This document shows, piece after piece, positions 25,734 to 35,690 of a DNA stretch of 64,000 bases. Both the position numbers and the translations under genes were made by a program. Below the pieces are notes generated by a model. The model was not told the origin of the DNA. It ran no database searches and saw only the letters and a program-made list of their open reading frames with translations. The DNA is from CAVZBW01 sp963778465 (GTDB lineage Bacteria; Actinomycetota; Acidimicrobiia; Acidimicrobiales; RAAP-2). Each line of letters starts with the position of its first letter. Position 1 is the first letter of the stretch. Location of the stretch: contig CAVZUK010000003.1 of assembly GCA_963778465.1 (NCBI GenBank), positions 2,232,001-2,296,000 on the forward strand. The letters are read 5' to 3'.

Positions 25734-26487
25734 CAGGGCTCTTCGTCGGGGGTGTCCGCTTCTTTGGCTCGGGCTTCTTGGGCTTGGGCGGCGTGTAGCG
25801 CTTGGAGCCCTCCGAGGCGCGCCGCGGGCCGGAGGCCACGGTGGAGCTCGCGTCGACGGCGGACGAGCTGGAGCTGGCCCGGCCGCTGAAGATGCCGGGG
25901 ACCTTCTCGCCCCGTTTCTTGGCCTCTCGCCGCTCGGCGGACGCCTTGGCGGCGACCTTGGCCTCGGTCGAGCCGTAGCGCTGCACCCGCCAGGAGCGCA
26001 TGAAGACCCAACCGGCCAGGATCAGCATGGGAATGCCGAGCACGTTGCTGGCGAACGCACTGATGAGCAGGAAGAACCCGAGGATCGGACGCTTGCGGAA
26101 GTATGCGGCGGCGGCGATGCCGGCGGCCAGCACGAGCTGCACGATCAGGAGGAGCAGGGCGCTGCGGTTGGTCAGGACCCATTCGTGGCGGTTCCCGACC
26201 TTCTCGTAGACGTAGTGCTTGCTGACGATGTCGGGCAGGTTGAGGTACAGCGCGACCAGGGCGGCGTACGCCGAGAGGAGAAAGCCCCACTTCCGCTCGA
26301 TGGGCTCGAGCCCGCGGATCCAGGCGCGCTTCTCGTCGTCGGTCATCGGCCGGTCGCGGACCTTCTCGGCCTCGGGCGCCGGCTTGGGCGGCTTCAGGAA
26401 GGTCGACGTGAGCCGTTCCCGGAGGGAGAGCACGGCCTGGGTGCCCTGGTCGTAGTTGGGGCCGCCTCGGGTATTCGACGGAGACAT
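25687..26487 (-). CDS. Membrane protein of unknown function with basic C-terminal tail
   Basis: 266-residue protein not matched to a named family. The N-terminal about 70 residues are soluble. Then come four hydrophobic segments: GFLLSAYAALVALYLNL, LLLLIVQLVLAAGIAAAAYF, and a closely spaced pair covering ILGFFLLISAFASNVL and GIPMLILAGWVFM. After residue 175 the chain is soluble, Lys/Ala/Ser/Pro-rich and highly basic, ending in SSAKSSSAKSTS. The tail is probably cytoplasmic and disordered. The gene is convergent with tetR (47-bp 3' overlap) and 132 bp from tRNA-Val. Possibly actinobacteria-specific. Confidence 0.75.
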   Translation of the reverse strand: MSPSNTRGGPNYDQGTQAVLSLRERLTSTFLKPPKPAPEAEKVRDRPMTDDEKRAWIRGLEPIERKWGFLLSAYAALVALYLNLPDIVSKHYVYEKVGNRHEWVLTNRSALLLLIVQLVLAAGIAAAAYFRKRPILGFFLLISAFASNVLGIPMLILAGWVFMRSWRVQRYGSTEAKVAAKASAERREAKKRGEKVPGIFSGRASSSSSAVDASSTVASGPRRASEGSKRYTPPKPKKPEPKKRTPPTKSPVKGSSAKSSSAKSTS

Positions 26488-26619
26488 GACCGCCCAAGGT
26501 TACCCGGGGGAGCGCGGGGACGGTAACCGGTCAGGCGGGAGCGCAGGCCCAGCGTCCGGGCCCGGAGCCCACCCTGCGCTAACGTCGTCAGCTGCCGACT
26601 TGCATCCCGAGTCGGTCTT

Positions 26620-26693
26620 GGGCGCTTAGCTCAGTTGGTTAGAGCGCAGCCTTCACACGGCTGAGGTCGGAGGTTCGAGTCCTCTAGCGCCCA
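26620..26693 (+). tRNA. tRNA-Val (anticodon CAC)
   Basis: Complete cloverleaf: acceptor GGGCGCT (26620-26626) pairs with AGCGCCC (26686-26692), discriminator A at 26693. The D-arm contains TAGCTCAGTTGGTTAGAGC, and the anticodon stem CAGCC/GGCTG encloses the loop TTCACAC, anticodon CAC at 26654-26656 (reads GTG). The T-arm contains GGTTCGAGTCC. CCA is not encoded. Its 3' end is the probable integration site of the decayed element that follows. Confidence 0.97.
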
Positions 26694-27000
26694 CTCGAAT
26701 GACCAGGTCAGGAAGCCAGTCTCTGGCGCGGGTTCCGAGCCGTTGGGTTTTCGGCCGACTGGCGGGCCGCAACCACTGTCCGATCTCCTCGGCTGCTCGC
26801 TTGCCTGCCTCGGCCGTGGTGGAGGCGCAGAGGTCTGCGGTGGTGGTGTTGGGCGTGTCCAAGCCGGTTCGTCGCGACCAAGGGATCTGTTCTCTGAGCG
26901 TTCATGACAGTGGACACCAAGCGCGCTCGAGATCGTGGCTCGGAGACGAAGAGGAGAGTGTCACCTTCACGGATCCCCGGCGCTCGACAAGCGCGGCCAG
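26694..27000 (-). pseudogene. Decayed tyrosine recombinase (integrase) C-terminus
   Basis: Reading the minus strand, fragments in different frames spell the C-terminal half of a phage-type integrase: LAALVERRG (near 27000), then HDL followed by Glu-Arg where the box II Arg-His should be (near 26938), then MNAQRTDPLVATNRLGHA. After a one-base shift it continues NTTTADLCASTTAEAGKRAAEEIG. The catalytic Tyr of the usual ADLYAH motif is Cys (TGC, 26827-26829). At least two frameshifts plus lost catalytic residues make it dead. The reading frame continues into tRNA-Val, as integrases that target tRNA 3' ends often do. Confidence 0.75.
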
Positions 27001-27336
27001 CTCATCCCCTAGCCATCATTTGATGCCTAGGGCCTTCCGTTTTCCAGCCCTAGTCTTCGGCTCCTCTGGCGCTTTGCGGCTCGCACCACGCCCCCCTACC
27101 GCACCGACTCCCGGGGCTTCTACCTATTCGCAAAAACTGTACGACAGTGGGTTCGCTGGTCCATGATGTGAGGTGCGAAAACGCATTCGCGACTGTGCGG
27201 ATCTGAGACCCACCCACTTTTAGGTGGTTCCAGGAGCGCTGGCCTGCCTGTCCCAATTTTGAAGGCTGGGCGATATCGCCCGGTCGGCGCTACGATTCGC
27301 GCAGACAGCGCGAGGCTTCGGGGAAGGGGCTGCACC
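27001..27336. other. Gene-free, lower-G+C segment of the island
   Basis: About 335 bp with visibly lower G+C than the flanks. It probably holds further eroded integrase or element sequence and the promoter of the secreted-protein gene at 27337. I cannot assign any gene, RNA or clear attachment site in it. Confidence 0.5.
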
Positions 27337-28143
27337 ATGCGCAGAGGGTTGGTACTGGCTGCCGCCACTGTCCTGGTTGGTTTAACCTGGTTGGGGCCCA
27401 TGGCCGGCGCGTCCCCCAGGTACGGTGGTGGCGTTTCTCATGAGGCCACCACTGGCGACGGGCTTCTCGGGCAGTCAGGAAATGTCGCTCTTGCGAGTGC
27501 CCTTGCTACCTCGAAACCTCCTCCAAATAATGGCAATGATGTGTATTTTCGGCCCGACATGAGTGCGTTACCGATGAACACAAAGATTGCATACTCATTT
27601 CTGAAAGCATCAAGTGACTCGAACTGCGTACTTCGCCCAAGGTCGGTGGCGGTTCCCGGCGTTGTCCCAGAGGAAGATGAGTCGTTCTACGCGTTTGCAA
27701 CCGACGCCTCCTCGGTTCCACCCTGCTCACTAAGCGCCTCGTTTGGACAGCTAAAGGTGACGATAACGTTGCCGAATGGATTGACCGAATGGACGGTAGC
27801 GAGGCTCCAGCAAATCCCGCCTCTCACTGTCTTCAGCATTTTCGTGCTTGGCTGGTGCACCAGCCAAGGTAACCTCGACTGCACGGGAGGGTCGGATAGC
27901 GCCACGGGATCGTCAAACGTTATCGTGCCGATGACCTTCGGACCGCTGCAGACAGGCCCAGCGGGATATACGTTCTGCGCCGGCGAAGGGGACCAGTGCC
28001 AGTTCTCTGGTACCAGAACGGTGGCCTACGGCGCGAACGGAAGATATAACTACGATATGAATGCAACAAGCCCCGTTTTCTGCCGCTTCGGTGGTGACCC
28101 TGCTCCTGGCGTAAAGAAAGCCTGCTTCGTCCAGAACGCTTAG
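27337..28143 (+). CDS. Secreted protein with Cys-rich FGDPAPG-type domain
   Basis: 268-residue exported protein. The N-terminus MRRGLVLAAATVLVGLTWLGPMAGA is a Sec signal peptide (given as its positions 1-25), with likely cleavage after AGA. The middle is unrecognised. The last about 60 residues read YTFCAGEGDQCQFSGT, then VAYGANGRYNY, then FGGDPAPGVKKACF. This pattern (CAxEGxxCxFSGT...YGANG...FGDPAPGxxKxC) recurs as a C-terminal module in secreted glycosidases and other extracellular proteins, where a carbohydrate- or surface-binding role is suspected. Codon use and G+C are lower than in the neighbours, fitting horizontal acquisition. An upstream in-frame start at 27259 would hide the signal peptide. 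Confidence 0.7.
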   Translation: MRRGLVLAAATVLVGLTWLGPMAGASPRYGGGVSHEATTGDGLLGQSGNVALASALATSKPPPNNGNDVYFRPDMSALPMNTKIAYSFLKASSDSNCVLRPRSVAVPGVVPEEDESFYAFATDASSVPPCSLSASFGQLKVTITLPNGLTEWTVARLQQIPPLTVFSIFVLGWCTSQGNLDCTGGSDSATGSSNVIVPMTFGPLQTGPAGYTFCAGEGDQCQFSGTRTVAYGANGRYNYDMNATSPVFCRFGGDPAPGVKKACFVQNA

Positions 28144-28158
28144 GCAATCAACGCGTAG

Positions 28159-29343
28159 AGCCACCAATGGGGCTCGCGGCTCGCCAACCCCAAGTTCGGG
28201 TTAGCGCTCGGTTGGCTGACGGTCTGCTACCTGGCGATCGCGGTGGTGGCGTGTGACAACGCGCTGGCGAAGACAGCATTCATGCCCCTCTTCAACATCC
28301 AGCCCGACGAGAGAACCGCGCGCCTGATCACCGTCGTGGTGTTGCTCGTTCAGGTTGGGCTGGTGCTCGCCTCGACGCGCCTTGCCAGCATCATCAACTC
28401 GAGCGCGGTTGTGATGGAGCTGGTGATCGTGGCTGCGCTGGGCGTCGCGTTGATCATCGCCGTGTTGGTCTCGGGCGGCGGTTCGGTGGGAAACCTCGTG
28501 TCACGGGGCGTCGCTCAAGGATCTTCGGACTACTTCGATGTCGGCGGCGGGCTGATGGCCGCGATGATCATGGGCCTGGCCACGCTCGTCGGCTTCGATG
28601 CGGCAGCGAACCTGGCCGAGGAGGCCGAGGATCCCCATCGGAGCGTGCCGCGCGCCGTCGTCGGTTCTGTGGTCGCGGCGGGGGTACTGGGGCTGGCATT
28701 TTTGATCACCCTCACCGTCGTGATCAAGGACATTCCCCGAGTCACTCCCAGCGACTCGCCCGTGGCGACGGTCGTCCGCGACCAGCTCGGTTCGTCGACC
28801 GAGAGGATCTTCCTGGTCGCGATCACGCTGGCGTTCTTCGGCGCCGGGATAGCGGTCATGACCGCGTGCTCGCGGCTCGTCTTCGCGATGGCACGCGACG
28901 GACGTTTTCCTGCCCACGGGCTCATGCGGCGGGTCAATCCCCGTACCCATACGCCGATCCCGGCCACCGTCCTCGTCTTCGTCGTAGGAGTGGTACTCAT
29001 CGTCGCGCTACCAGGTTTCGCGCTACTCAAGCTGATCATCGCGTCGACGATCCTCCCGAAGATCATCTACGGCTCGACGATCGTCCTCTACCTGGTCGTG
29101 CGCAAGCGACTCGGTCGTCGGGAGGGCGCGCTGGTGTGGGTGGCGTGTGTCCTGTTCGTCCTGAGGGTCCCCAGGGAGGCGCTCGTGCCGGATCTGATCG
29201 TGGTCGGGCTGGTCGCGGCGGGCGCCCTATTCCTCCTCGGCCTGCTCACGTTCCACCGCGAGGTGCTCGAGGTCGAGCCCGGAGAGGCGAGCGTCTCGGG
29301 TCCGGAAGGGCCGGCGGTGGCCGGCTCGCCGGAACCTGGCTGA
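28159..29343 (+). pseudogene. APC-family amino-acid permease, N-terminus lost
   Basis: The open frame from 28159 (after a TAG at 28156) begins inside a permease, reading SHQWGSRLANPKFGLALGWLTVCY, and continues through about nine membrane helices with GFDAAANLAEEAEDPHRSVPRA and RMVFA-like CSRLVFAMARDGRFP, typical of APC transporters. The first 70-80 residues, including the first helices and the substrate-binding GSG-type motif, are absent. No suitable start exists before the GTG at 28243, which lies in a helix. The break coincides with the edge of the lower-G+C insert, so element insertion or deletion truncated it. Probably non-functional. Confidence 0.8.
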
Positions 29344-29344
29344 C

Positions 29345-30247
29345 TCAGCTGGCGGCGGCCTTCCGTGGCCGGGTGGCAGCAACGTCCGGGACGCGGCCCC
29401 GGGTCCTCTTGGTGAGGACCAGGCCGGCGTCGCGCAATCTCTCGCCGTAGGCGATCACCGCCCGGCCACGCATCGGCTCCTCGAACCCGACGAGCGTCAG
29501 CGCGAGCACCACCCGGCCGTCCGAGCCGAAGATCGGGGCGGCGATGTGGGACACCTCGTAGAGGAGGCCCGCTGCGATGTCGGCCGGCTGGTAGGTCCCG
29601 GTCTCGAGACCGCTGACGTAGGAGTTGAGGCTGTCGCGAAGGTCCTCGTCGCTCGGGTGAAGCGACAAGTCGTGCAGCGCGACGTTGAGCCCTTGGCGTG
29701 CGGGTGCTTCCAACCCTACGGAGTAGCCGCGCCGACGGACCGCGGCGAGCACGGCCTCGAGCGAGGCCGCGTCGCGCGCCCGTTCCAGCCAGGCGTCGGC
29801 TCCTCCCCACGCGACGAACACCGAACCGACCGGTGGCAGCAGCGGCACCGTCTGGCCGACCAGCGCGGACACACCCCGTGGCGATGGCTCGCCGGCGCGT
29901 GCGAGGAACACGATCTGATCCCCCGCCGGGGCAGTGACGGTGGCCTCCAGGCCGGTTTCGTGCGCCAGGTCCCTGGCCGCATCCCGGGCTCGGTCGATGA
30001 CGGGGTGGGCTTCCAGTGCCGCGCTACCCAGCGCCACCACCGTCGGCCCCAGGGTGAACGTCCGCAGCCGGGGATGGCGGGAGACGTAGCCGGCCTCGAG
30101 CAGGACGGCCAGCACTGCGTGCATCGAGGCCAGGTTCACGCCGACGCGCTCGGCGAGATCCGTCAGGGTGAAGCTCTCGGTGGGATGGGCGGCCAGGAAG
30201 CTGAGTACGGCGATGGCCCGGTTGGCAGACAGCGCAGGACGTGACAA
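29345..30247 (-). CDS. IclR-family transcriptional regulator
   Basis: 300-residue regulator with an N-terminal winged HTH (ALSANRAIAVLSFLAAH, FTLTDLAERVGVNLASMHAVLAVL) and a GAF-like IclR effector domain (ETGLEATVTAPAGDQIVFLARAG, VSHIAAPIFGSDGRVVLALTLVG). The likely start is TTG at 30247, reading M-S-R-P-A-L-S; no ATG or GTG fits. Its start overlaps a perfect palindrome (30246-30261), so autoregulation is likely. It is divergent from the LLM/SDR genes at 30309-32302 and probably controls entry into the catabolic cluster to its right. Confidence 0.9.
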   Translation of the reverse strand: MSRPALSANRAIAVLSFLAAHPTESFTLTDLAERVGVNLASMHAVLAVLLEAGYVSRHPRLRTFTLGPTVVALGSAALEAHPVIDRARDAARDLAHETGLEATVTAPAGDQIVFLARAGEPSPRGVSALVGQTVPLLPPVGSVFVAWGGADAWLERARDAASLEAVLAAVRRRGYSVGLEAPARQGLNVALHDLSLHPSDEDLRDSLNSYVSGLETGTYQPADIAAGLLYEVSHIAAPIFGSDGRVVLALTLVGFEEPMRGRAVIAYGERLRDAGLVLTKRTRGRVPDVAATRPRKAAAS

Positions 30248-30261
30248 AGTGACATCACTTT
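30246..30261. promoter_or_regulatory. Palindromic operator, probably for the IclR regulator
   Basis: AAAGTGA (30246-30252) and TCACTTT (30255-30261) form a perfect 7-bp inverted repeat with a 2-bp spacer. It overlaps the iclR-type start codon and lies 47 bp before the LLM gene start, between divergent genes. That is the expected place for an IclR-family operator. Confidence 0.7.
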
Positions 30262-30308
30262 ACGAAGCCGTCTTCGATATTGCAAAGGCATAGGGAGGGA
30301 CTGCCGGG

Positions 30309-31460
30309 ATGAAACTGGACCTGCTCTACGAGTTCCAGCCGAAGATCAAGCCCTGGTCGAAGCCGCACCCCTATGGGCAGCGCGACGCGGAGCAGCGCAC
30401 CTACGACGAGGCCATCGCCGAGATCCAGTACGCCGACAAGTTGGGTTTCAACACCGTCTGGGTGGTCGAGCACCACTTCCGTGAGGGGCGTTCCGCCTCC
30501 CCTTGCTCGGAGGCCATCCTCGGCGGCCTTGCCCTCAGCACCACGCAGATCAAGCTCGGCTTCGGGGTCACCCTGCTGCCCTTCGGCTTCATCCATCCGG
30601 CCCGCGTGGCCGAGAAGGTCGCCACGGTCGACGTCCTGTCGCACGGCCGCGTGGAATGGGGAACGGGCCGGTCGACGCCGATGGAGCAGGCGGCGTTCGG
30701 CGTGCCGACCGACGATCGCTCCCGTGCGCAGTGGAAGGAGGCGATGGAGATCATCGTGAGCATGTGGGAGCAGGAGAAGTTCTCCTGGGACAGCCCCAAC
30801 CTCCGATTCCCCGAGCGCGTCCAGACGCCGAAGCCCTTCCAGGATCCCCATCCGCCGTGCTGGCAGGCCGCGGCGAGCGAGACGAGCGCGGTCAGCGCCG
30901 GGGAGCACGGGCTGGGGCTGCTGTCCTTCGCCCTCCTCCAGCCCGTAGAGAAGATGGCCGATCACATCCGCGCCTACCGGTCGGCACAGGCGCTGGCCCG
31001 GCCCGAGGACATGCTCACGCGGGTCAAGAACGACAGGGTCGGCGTCTACACGCTCGTGCACTGCTACGACGACGCCGACGAGGCCGCCGCCTACGGTCTC
31101 TGGGAATCGGTCAACTGGTGGTACCGGCACCTGGCCGAGTTCACCCTGGAGTGGGAGCTGCGTGAATTGCCGCCGGAGCAGCAAAAGGCCATCTTCCCGC
31201 TCCTCGAGCCGGTCATCCAGGGGAAGGTCCCGGTGTCGCACTACCAGGAGCAGGACATGATCATCATCGGGACCCCCGAGGAGTGCCTGGAGAAGATCCT
31301 GCGCTACGAGGCGGTCGGGGTGGACGAGCTGCTCTGCTACGTGCAGTTTGGCGACCTGCCGCACGAGAAGGTGATGCGGAACCTCGAGCTGCTGGCCAAG
31401 GAGGTCCGCCCGCGCCTCGAAGAGCGCGGCCACCGGGTCGACGCCACGGCGAGGATCTGA
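30309..31460 (+). CDS. LLM-class flavin-dependent oxidoreductase
   Basis: 383-residue bacterial luciferase-like monooxygenase. Features are DKLGFNTVWVVEHHFREG, LGFGVTLLPFGFIHPARVAEKVATVDVLSHGRVEWGTGRS (split here only as fold marks), and the C-terminal GTPEECLEKILRYEAVGVDELLCY. Family members use reduced flavin and oxygen, or F420, on ketones, aldehydes or long chains. The ribosome site AGGGAGGGA precedes the ATG at 30309. Its TGA overlaps the next ATG (TGATG), coupling it to the SDR gene. First gene right of the IclR operator. Confidence 0.9.
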   Translation: MKLDLLYEFQPKIKPWSKPHPYGQRDAEQRTYDEAIAEIQYADKLGFNTVWVVEHHFREGRSASPCSEAILGGLALSTTQIKLGFGVTLLPFGFIHPARVAEKVATVDVLSHGRVEWGTGRSTPMEQAAFGVPTDDRSRAQWKEAMEIIVSMWEQEKFSWDSPNLRFPERVQTPKPFQDPHPPCWQAAASETSAVSAGEHGLGLLSFALLQPVEKMADHIRAYRSAQALARPEDMLTRVKNDRVGVYTLVHCYDDADEAAAYGLWESVNWWYRHLAEFTLEWELRELPPEQQKAIFPLLEPVIQGKVPVSHYQEQDMIIIGTPEECLEKILRYEAVGVDELLCYVQFGDLPHEKVMRNLELLAKEVRPRLEERGHRVDATARI

Positions 31461-32302
31461 TGGACCTCATCTCGGGATTGCGCGACGCCGCGGCCAAGCA
31501 GGCAACAGCGCTGCACTCCTCCGTGCCCGAGGCCTTCTCGCTGGAGGGCCGCACTGCGGTCGTCACCGGCGCCGCGATGGGCATCGGACGCCAGACGGCC
31601 ATCACGTTCGCGCAGGCGGGGGCCACCGTCGTGCTCGCCGATCGCGACAAGGATGGGCTCGAGGAGACGGCGGGCCAGGTCGCCGGCGCGGTCGCCGTCC
31701 CGACCGACGTCTCGGTGAAGGCGGAGGTGGACGATCTCGCCCGGGCCGCCGTCAAGGGCACCGGGCGCATCGACGTCTGGGCCAACGTGGCCGGCATCAT
31801 CCGCAACGCCTCCGTCGTCGACCTGCGCGAGCAGGATCTCGACGCGGTGCTCGCCGTCAACCTGAAGGGGGTGGTGTGGGGCTGTGCCGCCGCGGGGAGG
31901 GTGATGAGCGCGGCCAAGCGCGGCTCCATCGTCAACGTGGCCTCGGCCGGCGGCGAGATGCCGGCCCCCACGCTGGCCGCCTACGGCATGTCCAAGGCGG
32001 CCGTCATCCAGCTCACCCGGACGGTGGCGAGCGAGCTCGGTCCGGCCGGTGTCCGCTGCAACGCCGTGGCGCCGGGCTTCATCGAGACGCCCATGACCAA
32101 GCGGGTCTGGACCCAGGCCGACGGGAGCGTGGACGAGGCCAGGCGGGCAGAGGTGCTCGGCCAGCGGGGCGGCCAGTCGCCGCTCGGGGTCGTCGGCGAG
32201 CCGGCCGACATCGCCTACGCCATGTTGTACCTGGCGGCGGACGCGTCGAGATTCATGACCGGGGAGGTCCTCCGCCCCAACGGCGGCGTCCACATGTCTT
32301 GA
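31460..32302 (+). CDS. Short-chain dehydrogenase/reductase
   Basis: 280-residue classical SDR. NAD(P)-binding TGAAMGIG, the NVAG motif (ANVAGII), and the catalytic Ser (NVASAGG) with YGMSK (Tyr and Lys) are all present, followed by APGFIETPMT. The N-terminal 28 residues before the Rossmann fold are an extension. The start overlaps the LLM stop by one base. It probably oxidises or reduces a hydroxy/keto intermediate in the same pathway as the LLM enzyme. Confidence 0.9.
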   Translation: MDLISGLRDAAAKQATALHSSVPEAFSLEGRTAVVTGAAMGIGRQTAITFAQAGATVVLADRDKDGLEETAGQVAGAVAVPTDVSVKAEVDDLARAAVKGTGRIDVWANVAGIIRNASVVDLREQDLDAVLAVNLKGVVWGCAAAGRVMSAAKRGSIVNVASAGGEMPAPTLAAYGMSKAAVIQLTRTVASELGPAGVRCNAVAPGFIETPMTKRVWTQADGSVDEARRAEVLGQRGGQSPLGVVGEPADIAYAMLYLAADASRFMTGEVLRPNGGVHMS

Positions 32303-32335
32303 CGGCCCCCGCGGTTTGTCGCCGCGTTGCGGTCC

Positions 32336-33157
32336 TCAACGATTGAGTTTTCCGCAGTCGATCCGAACTTGATCGCCGGTGATGTGCTTGGCGTCGTCCG
32401 ATGCGAGGAACGCCACGACGGCGGAGACGTCTTCGGGCTCCATCACCTCGGTCGGCAGACCGTTCATGAACACCGGACCGAGCGTCTCGGCTCGCGTCTC
32501 GATGAGCGGAAACAGCTCCGGCTCGTCGTACATCTCGGTGCGGACGCCCGTCGGATGGATGGTGTTGACGCGGATGTTGTGCTCACTGAGCTCGTTGGCC
32601 AGGCACCGCGCAAGGCCAACTACGCCGTGCTTGGCGGCCGTGTAACTCGCGGTAAAGGGCTGTCCGTAGAGGCCTGCCACAGAGCTCGTCAAGACGATCG
32701 AGCCGCCGCGCCCACCGCGGATCATGGTCGGGATCGCAGCCTTGCAGGTGTTGAAGACGCCCGTGAGATTGACGTCGATGACCTCCTGCCACTGCTCAGC
32801 GGTCATCTCCCACGCCCATGAGCAATTCAGGACTCCGGCGTTGCCCACGACGACGTCGAGCCGACCGAACCGAGCTGTCCCTTCATCGACGACGTCCTGC
32901 AGGCTGTCGAAGTCCCGAACGTCGGCTCGGCGGGCCACGATCCGCCGACCCTGCTCCTCGACGAGACGTGCCGTCGTCTCGAGGTCTTCTGGGGTGGCGG
33001 GCTTCAGCTTGACCGATGAGAAACCGCTGCAGATGTCGACCGCGATGACATCTGCACCTTCGGCGGCCAGGCGTACGGCATGCGCTCGGCCCTGACCCCG
33101 AGCCGCGCCGGTGACGAAGGCAACCCTTCCTGCGAGCCGACCGGTTGTCTGGTTCAC
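32336..33157 (-). CDS. Mycofactocin-type SDR oxidoreductase
   Basis: 273-residue SDR. The glycine motif is VTGAARGQGRAHAVRLA, followed by VIAVDIC, the hallmark of SDRs that use mycofactocin and carry a non-exchangeable NAD. Catalytic residues appear as TSSVAGLYG and SYTAAKHG. An insert after the second strand (SVKLKPATPEDLETTARLVE) is also typical of that group. Mycofactocin synthesis genes are not in the window. It is convergent with the preceding SDR and opposite in strand to the monooxygenase cluster, but the shared theme of ketone/alcohol oxidation fits. Confidence 0.88.
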   Translation of the reverse strand: MNQTTGRLAGRVAFVTGAARGQGRAHAVRLAAEGADVIAVDICSGFSSVKLKPATPEDLETTARLVEEQGRRIVARRADVRDFDSLQDVVDEGTARFGRLDVVVGNAGVLNCSWAWEMTAEQWQEVIDVNLTGVFNTCKAAIPTMIRGGRGGSIVLTSSVAGLYGQPFTASYTAAKHGVVGLARCLANELSEHNIRVNTIHPTGVRTEMYDEPELFPLIETRAETLGPVFMNGLPTEVMEPEDVSAVVAFLASDDAKHITGDQVRIDCGKLNR

Positions 33158-33328
33158 TCTCGTACCTCGTAGTCGTTCATGGAGCCGCGCTGCGATCGAC
33201 CGGACAACCTTGTCGGCAGGCGCTCAGATTGCGGCCCAGGGTAATCGACCGACCGTCGCGCAACGGGGCGCTGTCTCAGCGCTGAAGCCGTGGGTTCCAC
33301 GCCCGGACGCCAGGTTCGTTGACGGCGC

Positions 33329-33664
33329 CTACGCGGTGCGCCGGGCCGCGACCTCTTCGGCGATGAGCATGGGACCCGGCGCGAGCACGTCGCTCATCGG
33401 CAGCTCGCCGGCCGCGAAGGCCTCACCGAGCCGCTTCGGCACGTCGGACAGGTCGTCCATGTCGACCTCGTAGACCGCCAGGTAGTTGCCCGGCGCGTCC
33501 ACCGGGCCGAACTGGGCCTCGGAGAGCTTGTACCGGGTGCAGCTCAGGAACCCCGGGATCTTGAGCACGTCCTTGGCATGGACCGAGTCGTACCACGAGT
33601 TGTACTCGCCCTCGTCGGCCCCGGGGCCGGGGTTCGACCAGACGATCATGACGGCCTTGGGCAT
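33329..33664 (-). CDS. EthD-like / dimeric alpha-beta barrel protein
   Basis: Small protein of 111 residues starting MPKAVMIVWSNPGPGADE, with EYNSWYDSVHAKDVLKIPGFLSCTRYKLSE. The N-terminal strand followed by a WYxxxHxxDxxxIPG helix matches dimeric alpha-beta barrel proteins of the EthD/DUF4286 kind, often found next to oxygenases. The ATG at 33664 is preceded by GAGGAGG. Divergent from the Baeyer-Villiger-type monooxygenase, so probably expressed with it. Enzymatic role unproven. Confidence 0.75.
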   Translation of the reverse strand: MPKAVMIVWSNPGPGADEGEYNSWYDSVHAKDVLKIPGFLSCTRYKLSEAQFGPVDAPGNYLAVYEVDMDDLSDVPKRLGEAFAAGELPMSDVLAPGPMLIAEEVAARRTA

Positions 33665-33694
33665 GGTGCCTCCTCTCGGCTCGAGCCCATGAAC

Positions 33695-33723
33695 TTGCCA
33701 GAAACTGAAAACCAACTCAAGAT
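33695..33723 (+). promoter_or_regulatory. Candidate promoter of the monooxygenase gene
   Basis: TTGCCA (33695-33700, five of six to the -35 consensus), a 17-bp A-rich spacer and CAAGAT (33718-33723, weak -10). It sits 54 bp before the ATG at 33778 in an unusually A-rich divergent gap. Confidence 0.4.
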
Positions 33724-33777
33724 CTGCCTGTGCCGGCGGCCGTCCGGGCCGGGGGAGGGCACGAAGGGACGCCGCCG

Positions 33778-35588
<1,811 letters not shown>

Positions 35589-35592
<4 letters not shown>

Positions 35593-35690
35593 ACCACGGC
35601 AGGTCCGAACCCGCCGCCGGTGGCTACGCTCTCCACCGCGGCGAGTCCCGCCCGCAACTCGGACTCGAGGAGAGCAAAGGGGGGTACTGA
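35589..35690 (+). CDS. Possible 33-residue coupled small protein
   Basis: An ATG at 35589 overlaps the monooxygenase stop (ATGA). The frame ends with a TGA whose A begins the acyl-CoA dehydrogenase ATG (TGATG). It reads MNHGRSEPAAGGYALHRG and ends LEESKGGY. No family is recognised. It exactly bridges the gap with coupling overlaps on both sides, but a ribosome site is not evident and the codons could be chance. It may be a coupling leader peptide. Confidence 0.4.

Noticed and set aside
25014..26487. tetR and the membrane protein gene as overlapping functional units
   Set aside because: The 47-bp overlap is between convergent 3' ends and affects only low-complexity tails; no functional meaning is needed.
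26653..26862. Short minus-strand gene running through tRNA-Val (ends GLEPPTSAV)
   Set aside because: The ending is the familiar translation of an antisense tRNA; the rest is part of the decayed integrase.
26686..28160. Direct repeat of the tRNA 3' end marking the far attachment site
   Set aside because: I looked for a copy of the T-arm/acceptor end near the permease junction and did not find one. The right end was probably deleted.
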